A DNA stretch of 64,000 nucleotides from Ardenticatenaceae bacterium (lineage in GTDB: Bacteria; Chloroflexota; Anaerolineae; Promineifilales; Promineifilaceae), in NCBI GenBank assembly GCA_020634235.1, contig JACKCB010000001.1:1054001-1118000 (forward strand). The letters run 5' to 3'. The notes beneath the pieces were generated by a model. That model had not been told where the DNA came from. It was given only the letters and a program-made list of their open reading frames with translations, and made no database searches. Shown one piece after another: positions 17,747-26,054 of the stretch. The first letter of the stretch is position 1; the number at the start of each line of letters is the position of its first letter. Position numbers and translations under genes: made by a program.

Positions 17747-18187
17747 TCACTCCGCCTCCGGCCGGGCCACTTCCACCGCCACCCCCGACGCCTGCCGGAT
17801 TTCCTGCGCAAACTGCTCAATGGCATCATCCCCAAACACATTGCGCGTGGTCCCCCGCGGCGCACCCAACACCAACATGCAGGCCGACTGCTGCTCCAGA
17901 AAGCGCACAATCTCCTCCCGCACATCGCCCAGGAGCACCACGCCCTCGGTCTCCAGTTGGTGGCGCGCGGCGCGCTGTTGGGCCACGCGCACCAACACCT
18001 GCGCCACCCAGGCCAACTCAGCCTCAATGGCCGGGCGCATGCTGTCATCCACTTCGCCAACGGCATTGGGATTGACCACGTACAGGAAGACCAGCCGCTG
18101 CTCTGTCTCCTGGGCGTGGCGAATTGCCCATTCCTGGGCGGCGCGGCTGCCCTGCCCACCACGAGTTGCACAAACCACACACCCCAT
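17747..18187 (-). CDS. Universal stress protein (UspA family)
   Basis: A 146-residue single-domain USP. The beta-alpha pattern starts MGCVVCATRGG, and the C-terminal nucleotide-binding region is LVLGAPRGTTRNVFGDDA, where the usual G-x2-G-x9-G(S/T) motif is altered, so ATP binding is uncertain. The start at 18187 is one base from the stop of the antiporter gene, so the two are coupled; Usp domains often regulate CPA antiporters. It stands 36 bp before aconitase X. Confidence 0.8.
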   Translation of the reverse strand: MGCVVCATRGGQGSRAAQEWAIRHAQETEQRLVFLYVVNPNAVGEVDDSMRPAIEAELAWVAQVLVRVAQQRAARHQLETEGVVLLGDVREEIVRFLEQQSACMLVLGAPRGTTRNVFGDDAIEQFAQEIRQASGVAVEVARPEAE

Positions 18188-18188
18188 C

Positions 18189-19877
18189 TTAAGCCTCTGC
18201 CTCAGCCATGCCGTCGCTCTCATCTTGCGGCGCGGCGGTAACAACCCCCGGCCGGGTACGTTGGCTGGCAATAATCTCATCCAGCGCCGCCCGCCGGTTA
18301 TCCGTCTCACGAATCAACTCATTGTGAACTTCCTCGGCAATCAAACCCCGCCGCAGCGCATCCGAAATCGCCGTCCGCTCCGCCCGCAGCGCATCCTCAC
18401 GCGCCTGCAGCACCATCTCCATCTCCAGCTCCGGATGAGCCAGCATCAAATCCTGCAGTTGCTGCTCGTGGAACTCAATCTCCACGCCATACACATCCGA
18501 AATCGCCCGCCAGATCTCCGGCGACAAAATCCCCTCGCCCTGCAATCGTTCCAACTCCTGCTTGCCCATCCGCTTGGCATACAGCAGCGCCTGCTGCCGC
18601 TGCTGCGACGTGCGCTGGCTGGGGCGCTTGCTCAACTGCAAGCGGCGCAGCAGCGGCGCAATCGTCGTACCCTGCCCCACCAGGGTAAACAACACCACGC
18701 CAAAGGTCATCACCTGCAGCTCCTGGCCAACCTGCGCGCCAAAATTGCGGTCAGAGATAGACAGCGCCAGGGCCAGGCTAATAGCGCCGCGCAGGCCGCC
18801 CCAAAACATAACGTGCCGGTAAGAAACGGGAATCAGGTTGCGCGGCGCCAGCCGGCTGCTAATCCCGGTGATGGCATAAACAACCACCGCCCGGCTGAGC
18901 AAAACGGCAAACACCGCCACCAAAATCGGCAGCAAGAACACCCGGAACTGCTCGACCTCAATTTGCAGACCGATGATCAGAAAAATGATGGAGTTGGTAA
19001 CAAAGGCCAGGAACTCCCAGAAGTTGATCAACGTCAGGCGCGTGGTCGGTGAGGTGTTCTGGAAACCAATGTTGCCCACAAACAACCCGGCCGCGACCAC
19101 CGCCAAAATCCCGCTCAATTGCAGCTCCTCCGCCACCACAAAAGCGCCGAAGGCCAGGGCCACCGTCGTCGCCGTCTCAATCAGGTTGTCATCCACGTGG
19201 CGCAGCACCGCCTGGGAGACGGTCAGCCCCATCACCGCCCCAATGCCAAAACCGCCCAAAGAGACCAGCAAAAACTGGAAAACAGCATTGCCCAGCGAAA
19301 AACTGGCCGTGCTGCCCGCGCTGGCCAGCGACAACACCAGGGTGAAGATAACAATCGCCACGCCATCGTTGAACAGGCTTTCCCCCTCCACCAACACCGC
19401 CAGCCGCTTGCTCACCCCCAGGCTGCGGAAAAAGGCCACCACCGCCACCGGGTCGGTGGCCGAGATGAGCGCCCCAAAGGCCACCGCCGCCAGCAGCGAA
19501 ATCTCCGGCAGCACCAGGGTGATGATCTGCCCCACAATCAGCGTGCTGATGATGACGCCCAGCACCGCCAGCAGCAAGATCGGCACCAGGTCTCGCCGCA
19601 AGGCTGACCAGCGGATTTGCAGGGTGGCTTCGAAGATGAGCGGCGGCACCAACAGGTCCAGAATGAGGTCGCTGCTAACGTTTAGCCCCAGGAAGTTGGG
19701 GAAGATAGAGAGGATCAGCCCCACCAGCACCAGGGCCACGGTGTAGGGCAGGCGGACGAAACGGCGCACCAGGATGGCCACGACGGCGGCAATCGAGAGC
19801 AGCACCACGAAGCCAAATTCCTGCTGCAAGAAACCGCTCTCTTGCGCCAGTTCCAGTGAAAGCAACCACGGGGGCAT
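18189..19877 (-). CDS. CPA1-family Na+/H+ (cation/proton) antiporter
   Basis: A 562-residue transporter with ~12 helices and the CPA1 ion-binding motif ALISATDPVAV around residue 150, followed by LVEGESLFNDGVAIV. The C-terminal ~170 residues are hydrophilic and helical (KRMGKQELERLQGEG onward), a cytoplasmic regulatory tail. It exchanges Na+ or K+ for H+ at the cytoplasmic membrane. It lies between the UbiD-type and USP genes in a tight leftward operon. Confidence 0.9.
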   Translation of the reverse strand: MPPWLLSLELAQESGFLQQEFGFVVLLSIAAVVAILVRRFVRLPYTVALVLVGLILSIFPNFLGLNVSSDLILDLLVPPLIFEATLQIRWSALRRDLVPILLLAVLGVIISTLIVGQIITLVLPEISLLAAVAFGALISATDPVAVVAFFRSLGVSKRLAVLVEGESLFNDGVAIVIFTLVLSLASAGSTASFSLGNAVFQFLLVSLGGFGIGAVMGLTVSQAVLRHVDDNLIETATTVALAFGAFVVAEELQLSGILAVVAAGLFVGNIGFQNTSPTTRLTLINFWEFLAFVTNSIIFLIIGLQIEVEQFRVFLLPILVAVFAVLLSRAVVVYAITGISSRLAPRNLIPVSYRHVMFWGGLRGAISLALALSISDRNFGAQVGQELQVMTFGVVLFTLVGQGTTIAPLLRRLQLSKRPSQRTSQQRQQALLYAKRMGKQELERLQGEGILSPEIWRAISDVYGVEIEFHEQQLQDLMLAHPELEMEMVLQAREDALRAERTAISDALRRGLIAEEVHNELIRETDNRRAALDEIIASQRTRPGVVTAAPQDESDGMAEAEA

Positions 19878-19916
19878 CGATGTTATCCTTCGTAATCGGG
19901 CAGGGGTAGGCGGCGA

Positions 19917-21236
19917 TTATGCATCGGCCAGGTAGTCGCCTAAATTAACCACGCCATACTGCCCTTTCTGGAATTTCTGCTTATCAGCATTCCAGGGGAT
20001 GGTGCAATCCAGCCCCATTTTGGCCGTGAGGCTTTTCTGCCCCGGCCGGTGCAGGCCCGAGGGGTCCAGGGAGCTCCCCGGCCGGGACGCATACACCACC
20101 AGGTCCCGGTCCGCCTGGAAGCGCGTCGCCACCGCCCACTCCACCTCGGCCGGGTTGTAGATATCCACGTCGGTATCCACCACCCAGACATGCTTCAACG
20201 ACCCGTGGCCGCGAAAGGCCGCTTCGATGGCCAGGCGGCCATCCTCCGGCCCCTGCTTCTCAATCTGCACCACGGCATGCAGCCAGGAGGCCCCGCCGGG
20301 GGTGATCACCACCCCGGTGCAGCGCGTGACCTTGTTCACCTCGGCAAAAATGGTCGGTTCGCGGGGCATGCCCATCAGCAGCTTATGCTCCAGCCCGCCG
20401 GGCAGCAGGGCATGGAAGATGGGGTCACGCCGGTGAGTGATCAGGTCAATCTCAATCACCGGCTGCTGGCGCACGATGTCCATCGTCTCCGTCAGGTCCA
20501 TGAAAGGCCCTTCGGCCACCCGCTGCCGGGTAATGCGCCCTTCCAGCACAATCTCGGCCTCGGCCGGCACTTCCAGGTCGCTGGTCAGGCACTTCACCAG
20601 CGGCGTGGGCGCGAGGGCGTGGGCAATGGACAGCTCATCCACCCCGGCCGGGGGGGACATCGACGCCGCCAGGTGCGTGGCCAGCGAAACACCAATACAA
20701 ATCGCCACCGGCAAATCCCCCTCTGTCTTCTGCATGGCGTTATACGTCCCCCGGTTCTCCACAATGCGCACGCCAAAGCGGCGCTCATCCAGCCGCAGCA
20801 GCCGGTGGTAGCACATATTGCGCCCCAGCTCCGGGTCCTTGGTAATGACCACGTTGCTGGCCACGTAATAGCCGGCATCCTGCGGCAGGTGCAGCAAAAT
20901 CGGCAGCCGGTTCAGGTCCACCTGTGGCAGCACCACCTCCTGGCACGGCCCGGCCGCCACCATGGGCGGTGGCACCGGGTTGGCCAGCGCCTGCTCCAGC
21001 CGCTGGAGCAGTTGCGGCACGGCCACGCCCAGGCTCATGGCAAAGTACTTGCGGTCGGAGCAAGGCCCGGCGCACACACGCCAGCCGGGATAATCCTGCA
21101 CCTGGGTAAAGAGCACCGGCCGTCCTTCCAGGGCATGGGCCACGTTAGCCAGCTCAAACGCCACCGCCACCGGCCGGGTAATCGTCACCAGCGCCCCACC
21201 CGCATCCGCTTGTTGGAGAAATGTTCGGAAGTCCAT
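19917..21236 (-). CDS. UbiD-family prenyl-FMN-dependent decarboxylase
   Basis: A 439-residue (de)carboxylase of the UbiD superfamily, which uses prenylated FMN and a divalent metal. Family landmarks are MDFRTFLQQ at the start, LPQDAGYYVASNVVITKDP, ENRGTYNAMQ, the EGPFMDLTETMD segment (in UbiD itself EGPFGEFTGYY) and HALLPGGLEHKLLMGMPREPTI. The altered catalytic-loop region shows it is not canonical UbiD. The ATG at 21236 begins the conserved domain. It heads the operon with an antiporter, a Usp and aconitase X. In archaea a UbiD homologue decarboxylates trans-anhydromevalonate phosphate made by an AcnX enzyme, so that role is a possibility here. Confidence 0.85.
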   Translation of the reverse strand: MDFRTFLQQADAGGALVTITRPVAVAFELANVAHALEGRPVLFTQVQDYPGWRVCAGPCSDRKYFAMSLGVAVPQLLQRLEQALANPVPPPMVAAGPCQEVVLPQVDLNRLPILLHLPQDAGYYVASNVVITKDPELGRNMCYHRLLRLDERRFGVRIVENRGTYNAMQKTEGDLPVAICIGVSLATHLAASMSPPAGVDELSIAHALAPTPLVKCLTSDLEVPAEAEIVLEGRITRQRVAEGPFMDLTETMDIVRQQPVIEIDLITHRRDPIFHALLPGGLEHKLLMGMPREPTIFAEVNKVTRCTGVVITPGGASWLHAVVQIEKQGPEDGRLAIEAAFRGHGSLKHVWVVDTDVDIYNPAEVEWAVATRFQADRDLVVYASRPGSSLDPSGLHRPGQKSLTAKMGLDCTIPWNADKQKFQKGQYGVVNLGDYLADA

Positions 21237-21286
21237 AGACCGGATTGTAGACGCTTCCCGGTTGGCGATCAAATGGCCAGGGGCGG

Positions 21287-21339
21287 GACAGGCGGGAAAC
21301 CCGGCCGGGCCTGAATAACCAACCCATCTCCCGCCTGTC
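21287..21339. repeat. Inverted repeat GACAGGCGGGA / TCCCGCCTGTC
   Basis: 11-bp perfect arms (21287-21297 and 21329-21339) enclosing a CCCGGCCGGG decamer, in the divergent spacer between the UbiD operon and the lipoprotein gene. Related arms occur at 33532-33584 and in the palindrome at 56782-56823. Confidence 0.6.
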
Positions 21340-21441
21340 TAGTCCGTTCTCCGCACCGTGGCAGGCGCTCCCCCTTGCCAACCGGCCGGGGCGCACTAAA
21401 CTAGAGGGACCATTCACAAATCACGTTTCACGGAGCAAACC

Positions 21442-23130
21442 ATGTTCCTTCGCCGCCATCCCCTACTTGCCTTCCTGAGCCTGCTGCTGCTGGCCGGGCT
21501 GGCCTGCACCACCCTGCTGGGCGAGCCACCGCCGCCGCTGCCCGCCCCCCCCACCCTGATGATCAACACCCCGCCCCCCGCCACCCCGGCCGGGGGCAGC
21601 CTGGCCCCCACCGTCACCCCCATCGCCACCCCGGCCACCACCGGGGCCACCGTCCGCGCCCTGGTCGACGTCAACATCCGCACCGGCCCCGGCATCCAAT
21701 ACGGCCGCGACGGCTTCCTGCTGGCCGGCGAGAGCGCCTTCATCACCGGCCGGGACCCTTCCAGCGGCTGGTGGCAAATCCAATGCCCGCCCCGCGCCGA
21801 CGGCCCCAACTGCTGGGTCACCGGCGGCAGCCGCTACACCAGCGCCAGCAACACCCAGGACGTGCCCGTGGCCCTCGTGCCCCCCACACCCACCAGCCCG
21901 GCCAGCAGCACCCCACCCGCCGCCAGCACCCAAACAGCCGGCAGCGGCCAGGATGGCGACCAACCGCTGCCCGCCGCTACCCTCCCGGCCGGGGGCAACC
22001 TCCTCGGCAGCCCGCTCCTGGTTTATGTCAACGACGGCCTGATCAACCTCATGCGCCTGCTCCCGGCCGGGGAACTGCTCACCGCCGGCCCCATCACCCA
22101 GGTCGACCCCGGCGGCCCGGTCAGCGCCCTCACCATCGCCCCCAACGGCCAGCAAATCGCCTACCTGCAAGACAACGGCAACCAGAACGCCCTCTACCTG
22201 GTTAGCGCCGGCGGCGGCAGCCCCCTGCCCCTGGTCAGCGCCGCCGACCTGCCCCAGGGGCGGGTCATCGACCAGGTGCAGTGGCTGGCCAACAGCCAGT
22301 CCCTGGCCTTTAGCACCCGCAGCGACCTGGGCGGCAGCCCGGCCGGGCTCCCAAACGCCGCCGACCTGTGGCTGGTATCGCCCGGCAACCCGGCCCGCGA
22401 AATCTACCCGGCCGGGAGCGGTGGCGGCACCTTCACCCTCTCCGGCCAGGACGAACTGCTCTTCAGCCGGCCGGGCGACATCGCTCGTGGCCGTCTGGAC
22501 GGCAGCCAGTTTCTGCCGGTGCTGACCTTTACCCCGCCCAACACCGGCAGCGAATTTGCCTACCTGCCCCAACCCCAGTGGCTGGCCGACAGCTCGGCCC
22601 GGGTAGCCATCCCCACCCAGGGACCGCTGGGGCGCAATACCGGCGCGGCGCTGTGGCGCATCCCGGCCGGGGAGCCAGGGCAGCAAGTGGGCAGCCTAAA
22701 CGGCAACATCCTGAACAACCCCATCATCTGGTCGCCCGATGGCGCGCGGCTGGCCTACGTGCGCCAGTCGCCGGCCCTCGCCCGGCAGTCGCTGGAGCTG
22801 CTGCTGGCCGATGGCCAGGGGCAGGAGCCGCAGAGCTACGCCCTGGGGGCGGCACTGGGCTTTCTGGCCTGGAACCCGGCCGGGACCACCTTCCTCTACC
22901 GGGGCGACGGCTTCTACGCCGTGGGCGCGCCCGACCAACCCCCGCTCTCCACCCTCCTGCCCGCAGGCAGCGCCGTGCAGTCTGGCCAGTGGCTCACGCC
23001 CAACAACTTCCTGGTAATCGTGGGCAGCACGGGCAACTGGCAGATCATTGGCGGCACCCCGGCCGGGGCGGCCATCCCCCTGGTCACGCTCAGCGACCCG
23101 CTGCCCGTTTACGCCGCCTGGTCACCATGA
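21442..23130 (+). CDS. Lipoprotein with SH3-like and TolB/WD40-like propeller domains
   Basis: A 562-residue extracytoplasmic lipoprotein. The signal peptide ends LLAGLAC (Cys 22). A Pro/Thr tether is followed by a bacterial SH3-like domain (residues ~70-140: VDVNIRTGPGIQYGRDGFLLAGE to WVTGG), a second Pro/Thr/Ser spacer, then repeated beta-blades of the TolB/Dpp6 type (IAPNGQQIAYLQDN, WSPDGARLAYVRQS, WNPAGTTFLYRGD). It probably binds the envelope or sugars. At least ten CCGGCCGG copies lie within the gene, many coding Pro-Ala-Gly at blade turns. Confidence 0.75.
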   Translation: MFLRRHPLLAFLSLLLLAGLACTTLLGEPPPPLPAPPTLMINTPPPATPAGGSLAPTVTPIATPATTGATVRALVDVNIRTGPGIQYGRDGFLLAGESAFITGRDPSSGWWQIQCPPRADGPNCWVTGGSRYTSASNTQDVPVALVPPTPTSPASSTPPAASTQTAGSGQDGDQPLPAATLPAGGNLLGSPLLVYVNDGLINLMRLLPAGELLTAGPITQVDPGGPVSALTIAPNGQQIAYLQDNGNQNALYLVSAGGGSPLPLVSAADLPQGRVIDQVQWLANSQSLAFSTRSDLGGSPAGLPNAADLWLVSPGNPAREIYPAGSGGGTFTLSGQDELLFSRPGDIARGRLDGSQFLPVLTFTPPNTGSEFAYLPQPQWLADSSARVAIPTQGPLGRNTGAALWRIPAGEPGQQVGSLNGNILNNPIIWSPDGARLAYVRQSPALARQSLELLLADGQGQEPQSYALGAALGFLAWNPAGTTFLYRGDGFYAVGAPDQPPLSTLLPAGSAVQSGQWLTPNNFLVIVGSTGNWQIIGGTPAGAAIPLVTLSDPLPVYAAWSP

Positions 23131-23138
23131 GACACAAC

Positions 23139-23172
23139 GAACCCGGCCGGGCATTGCTGCCCGGCCGGGTTC
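23139..23172. terminator. Hairpin between convergent genes, built from two CCGGCCGG palindromes
   Basis: 14-bp perfect arms (23139-23152, 23159-23172) with a 6-nt loop. Each arm contains a full CCCGGCCGGG decamer. It lies between the lipoprotein stop and the ftsZ stop; no strong T tract follows on either strand, so termination may be inefficient or factor-assisted. Confidence 0.6.
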
Positions 23173-23201
23173 CACAAAAAGCTCTTTCGACGATCTCCGG
23201 C

Positions 23202-24380
23202 TTATTTGCGCCGCAAGAAAGCCGGGATATCCAAATTATTAGGCGAGAACTTCGGCTGCACCGGTTCACGCGCCGCCGGGGCAGCGGCCGGTTCGCTGGC
23301 TGGGGGAGGCGCGGCCTGGGGCGCGGTCTGCCGTGGCGGCGACATCTGGCGGCTGGCACTGCTGGAGCTGCTTGAGCTGCGCGTCCCCGACTGGCCATAC
23401 TGTTCCTGCAGGAACTGGCGCCGCGAGGACGACCGCTCAAAACCCGTGGCAATCACCGTAATCCGGATCTCGTCGCCCATATTCTCGTCAATCACCGCAC
23501 CAAAGATGAGGTTGGCATCCGGGTGCGCCGTTTCGCGGATAATCGCCGCGGCCTGGTTCACCTCGTACAGGCTCATATTCGGCCCGCCGGTCACGTTAAA
23601 CAAAATGCCCTGCGCGCCATCGATAGTCACGTCCAGCAGCCGCGAGCTAATCGCCTCTTCCGCGGCAATGCGCGCCCGGTCTTCCCCTTCACCGCGGCCC
23701 ACGGCCATCAACGCCGCGCCGCCTTCAGACATAATCGCCCGTACGTCGGCAAAGTCCAGGTTGATAAGGCCGGGCACGGTGATCAACTCGCTGATGCCCT
23801 GAATGCCCTGGCGCAGCACGTCATCGGCCATGCGGAACGACTCAGTCAGGGAGACGCGCTTGTCGGTCAGCTCCAGCAAACGGTCGTTGGGGATCACAAT
23901 GAGCGTGTCGACGTGCTCTTTCAGCTTGTCAATGCCCTGCTCCGCATTCTGTGACCGGCGGCTGCCCTCAAACATGAAGGGCCGGGTAACCACCCCAATG
24001 GTCAGCGAACCGATTTCGCGGGCAACCTTGGCCACCAACGGAGCCGCACCGGTGCCGGTACCGCCGCCCATGCCTGCGGTCACAAAGACCATATCGGAGC
24101 CTTGCAGCACCTCATACAGATCGTCGATGGATTCATTGGCCGCCTTTTCGCCAATGCCCGGATCGCCGCCAGCCCCCAGGCCACGGGTTGATTTCTCGCC
24201 AATGTGAACCCGCACCGGGGCATTGGACAACAACAGGGCCTGGGAATCGGTGTTGATGGCGATGAAGTCGACGCCGCTGACACCGGCCTCGATCATACGG
24301 TTGACAGCGTTGCTGCCACCGCCACCAACGCCAAGAACACGAATGCGTGCAAAGTTTTCGAGCTCAGGTGATCGTTGCAT
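23202..24380 (-). CDS. ftsZ: Cell division protein FtsZ
   Basis: Tubulin-like GTPase that forms the division ring. The 392-residue protein has the nucleotide-binding start VLGVGGGGSNAVNRM, the tubulin signature GMGGGTGTGAAP at ~103-113, and the T7-loop NLDFADVRAIM. After ~residue 320 comes a Ser/Pro/Ala-rich linker and the conserved C-terminal peptide IPAFLRRK, which binds FtsA/SepF-type partners. The start at 24380 follows the ribosome site AGAGGA by 8 nt. The HTH gene ends 14 bp upstream, so both are co-transcribed from the promoter at 24655-24683. Confidence 0.97.
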   Translation of the reverse strand: MQRSPELENFARIRVLGVGGGGSNAVNRMIEAGVSGVDFIAINTDSQALLLSNAPVRVHIGEKSTRGLGAGGDPGIGEKAANESIDDLYEVLQGSDMVFVTAGMGGGTGTGAAPLVAKVAREIGSLTIGVVTRPFMFEGSRRSQNAEQGIDKLKEHVDTLIVIPNDRLLELTDKRVSLTESFRMADDVLRQGIQGISELITVPGLINLDFADVRAIMSEGGAALMAVGRGEGEDRARIAAEEAISSRLLDVTIDGAQGILFNVTGGPNMSLYEVNQAAAIIRETAHPDANLIFGAVIDENMGDEIRITVIATGFERSSSRRQFLQEQYGQSGTRSSSSSSSASRQMSPPRQTAPQAAPPPASEPAAAPAAREPVQPKFSPNNLDIPAFLRRK

Positions 24381-24394
24381 GGGGAAGTCCTCTC

Positions 24395-24607
24395 TCAAAA
24401 TAGGGTTGCCTTGTTGCCCGGCCGGGGGTCATAACGGCTGGCAAACTGATCCAGAGCAGCTTTTTCAACAAGCCACTTATTGCCAAACTTGATGGCCGGC
24501 AGCTTCCCCTGGCGAATCAACCGGCGGACCGACTCCGGGTGAATCTTCAGACGGCTGCTCACTTCTTCAACGCCGGCATAGTTATCTAACAAGGTGTCTT
24601 TTATCAT
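24395..24607 (-). CDS. Small excisionase/MerR-like DNA-binding protein upstream of ftsZ
   Basis: A 70-residue protein that is essentially one winged HTH of the excisionase/BldC type: YAGVEEVSSRLKIHPESVRRLIRQGKLPAIKFGNKWLVEKAALDQF. I use the ATG at 24607 because conserved sequence starts there. Such single-domain proteins bind direct or inverted repeats cooperatively. Its own promoter carries three TACAACA/TGTTGTA half-sites, so autoregulation, and through it control of ftsZ, is plausible (inference). Confidence 0.85.
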   Translation of the reverse strand: MIKDTLLDNYAGVEEVSSRLKIHPESVRRLIRQGKLPAIKFGNKWLVEKAALDQFASRYDPRPGNKATLF

Positions 24608-24633
24608 GATGTATCTTGCGACGTGCGGGATAC

Positions 24634-24666
24634 TACAACATTTCAATTGTTGTAAAAATACAACAA
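24634..24666. promoter_or_regulatory. Triple half-site operator in the ftsZ-operon promoter
   Basis: TACAACA (24634-24640), TGTTGTA (24648-24654) and TACAACA (24659-24665) alternate in orientation, with 7-bp and 4-bp gaps, and cover the -10 region and transcription start. Suits cooperative binding of the adjacent HTH protein. Confidence 0.6.
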
Positions 24667-24683
24667 AGCCCTCGATATGTCAA
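24655..24683 (-). promoter_or_regulatory. Promoter of the HTH-ftsZ operon
   Basis: On the minus strand TTGACA (24683-24678), 17-bp spacer, TATTTT (24660-24655). The start is predicted near 24648. Confidence 0.7.
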
Positions 24684-24757
24684 GTAATTGGTGGACCAAT
24701 TTTGCCGGCGCGCAGGGGGTGCGGTCGTGAGGGAGTGTGGGGCGTAGGGTGATTCGC

Positions 24758-24786
24758 TTTGCTGTGTACGCTAATGGTTCTATACT
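24758..24786 (+). promoter_or_regulatory. Promoter of the globin-lutABC operon
   Basis: TTTGCT (24758-24763), 17-bp spacer, TATACT (24781-24786). Predicted start ~24793 coincides with the ATG at 24794, implying a leaderless mRNA. Confidence 0.55.
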
Positions 24787-24793
24787 GGTGCGT

Positions 24794-25270
24794 ATGGATG
24801 AGAACAGAAGCGAATGGGATGATAGACCGGTGCGGCGTCCGTTGTTTGTCCCGGCCGGGGGGCCGCCCCGCGTCAACCCACCCAGCCTGGAAATATACGC
24901 CGCCATGGGCGAGGACAACATCTACCGCATGGTAGCCGACTTCTACCACGAGCTGGAGCACTCCCCCATCCGTTTCATGTTCCCCGCCAACATGCAGGAC
25001 GCCGCCGAAAAGACGTCCGCCTTCTTTGTGGGGCTGCTGGGCGGCCCGCCGCTCTATCACCAGCGCTATGGTCCGCCGGCCCTGCGCGCCCGCCACCTGC
25101 CCTACCCCATCGACGAAGCCGCTCGCCAGGAGTGGCTGGCCTGCTTCCAGCGCACCCTCAGCCGCGCCGTCGCCGATTACAACTTCCCCGCCCAGCACCT
25201 GGAAGGCTTCTATATCTTCTTGCGCGATTTTTCGGTGTGGATGGTCAACATCGCCCCCGACGGCCAATAA
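24794..25270 (+). CDS. Truncated haemoglobin (group II-like)
   Basis: A 158-residue 2-on-2 globin preceded by a ~30-residue N-terminal extension. Globin signatures are MVADFYHELEHSPIRFMFP (helices A-B/E), KTSAFFVGLLGGPPLYHQRYG, then RHLPYPIDEAARQEWLACF with the proximal His in RARHLPYPI. These haem proteins handle O2, NO or peroxide. It precedes lutA by 37 bp with no terminator, so it is probably the first gene of the lactate oxidation operon. The ATG at 24794 is preferred to the longer frame because of its promoter position. Confidence 0.85.
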   Translation: MDENRSEWDDRPVRRPLFVPAGGPPRVNPPSLEIYAAMGEDNIYRMVADFYHELEHSPIRFMFPANMQDAAEKTSAFFVGLLGGPPLYHQRYGPPALRARHLPYPIDEAARQEWLACFQRTLSRAVADYNFPAQHLEGFYIFLRDFSVWMVNIAPDGQ

Positions 25271-25307
25271 CCGGCCGCGCCCATCCCCCACCCCCAACGA
25301 GGACACC

Positions 25308-26054
25308 ATGCCCCCACCACCACAAGTCGCTCTGTGCGTCACCTGCCTGGTAGACCAGCTCTTGCCTGAAGTCGGCGTTGCCAGCGTGAAGCTGCTGCGC
25401 CGCGCCGGCTACCAGGTCACCTTCCCGGCCGGGCAAACCTGCTGCGGCCAACCCTTCTTCAACAGCGGCTTCCGCGATGAAGCGGCCCGCCTGGCCCGCC
25501 ACACCATCGACACTTTCGCCGAATACGACACCGTCGTCCTGCCCAGCGGCTCCTGCACCAGCATGATCCGCCGCGAATACCCCCACCTGCTGGCCGGCGA
25601 ACCCAAATACGCCCACCGCGCCCGGCGGCTGGCCAGCCGCACTTTTGAACTGAGCGAATTCCTGGTGCAGCAAGCCCATTGGGACCCCGCCCCGGCCGGG
25701 GCAGCACCCAACCCCATCACCTATCACGACTCCTGCCACATGTGCCGCCTGCTGGGGCTGCGCCAGGAGCCGCGCACCCTGCTGGCCCAGGCCGGCTGCC
25801 CCGTGCACGAAATGGCCGAATCGGACCGCTGCTGCGGTTTTGGCGGCCTCTTCTCCCTCCGCATGCCCGAAGTGTCTAACGCCATGAGCCGCGAAAAGCT
25901 GGCCCAGGCCGCCAACACCCCCGGCGGCACCCTGGTCACCGCCGACCCCGGCTGCCTGATGCAGTTGCGCGGCCTGGCCGGCGAAAGCGGCGTCCAGGTC
26001 CGCCACCTGGCCGAAGTCGTCGAAGAAGCCACCCGGCCGGGGGTGACCCCATGA
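25308..26054 (+). CDS. lutA: Lactate utilisation protein A (LutA/LldE)
   Basis: A 248-residue Fe-S protein of the L-lactate oxidase complex LutABC, which converts lactate to pyruvate. It has two CCG-type domains: QTCCGQPFFNSG at ~43-54 with GSCTSM downstream, and YHDSCHMCRLLG plus DRCCGFGGLFS in the C-terminal half. Start codon ATG 25308 follows AACGAGGA. It overlaps lutB by 4 bp (ATGA), so translation is coupled. It is a little longer than the ~240-residue norm because of a short loop around HWDPAPAGAAPN encoded over a genomic palindrome. Confidence 0.93.
   Translation: MPPPPQVALCVTCLVDQLLPEVGVASVKLLRRAGYQVTFPAGQTCCGQPFFNSGFRDEAARLARHTIDTFAEYDTVVLPSGSCTSMIRREYPHLLAGEPKYAHRARRLASRTFELSEFLVQQAHWDPAPAGAAPNPITYHDSCHMCRLLGLRQEPRTLLAQAGCPVHEMAESDRCCGFGGLFSLRMPEVSNAMSREKLAQAANTPGGTLVTADPGCLMQLRGLAGESGVQVRHLAEVVEEATRPGVTP

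Noticed and set aside
15911..18241. 776-codon plus-strand open frame
   Set aside because: It is antisense to aconitase X and the Usp gene, rich in Arg/His/Pro, with no family resemblance; a high-GC shadow.
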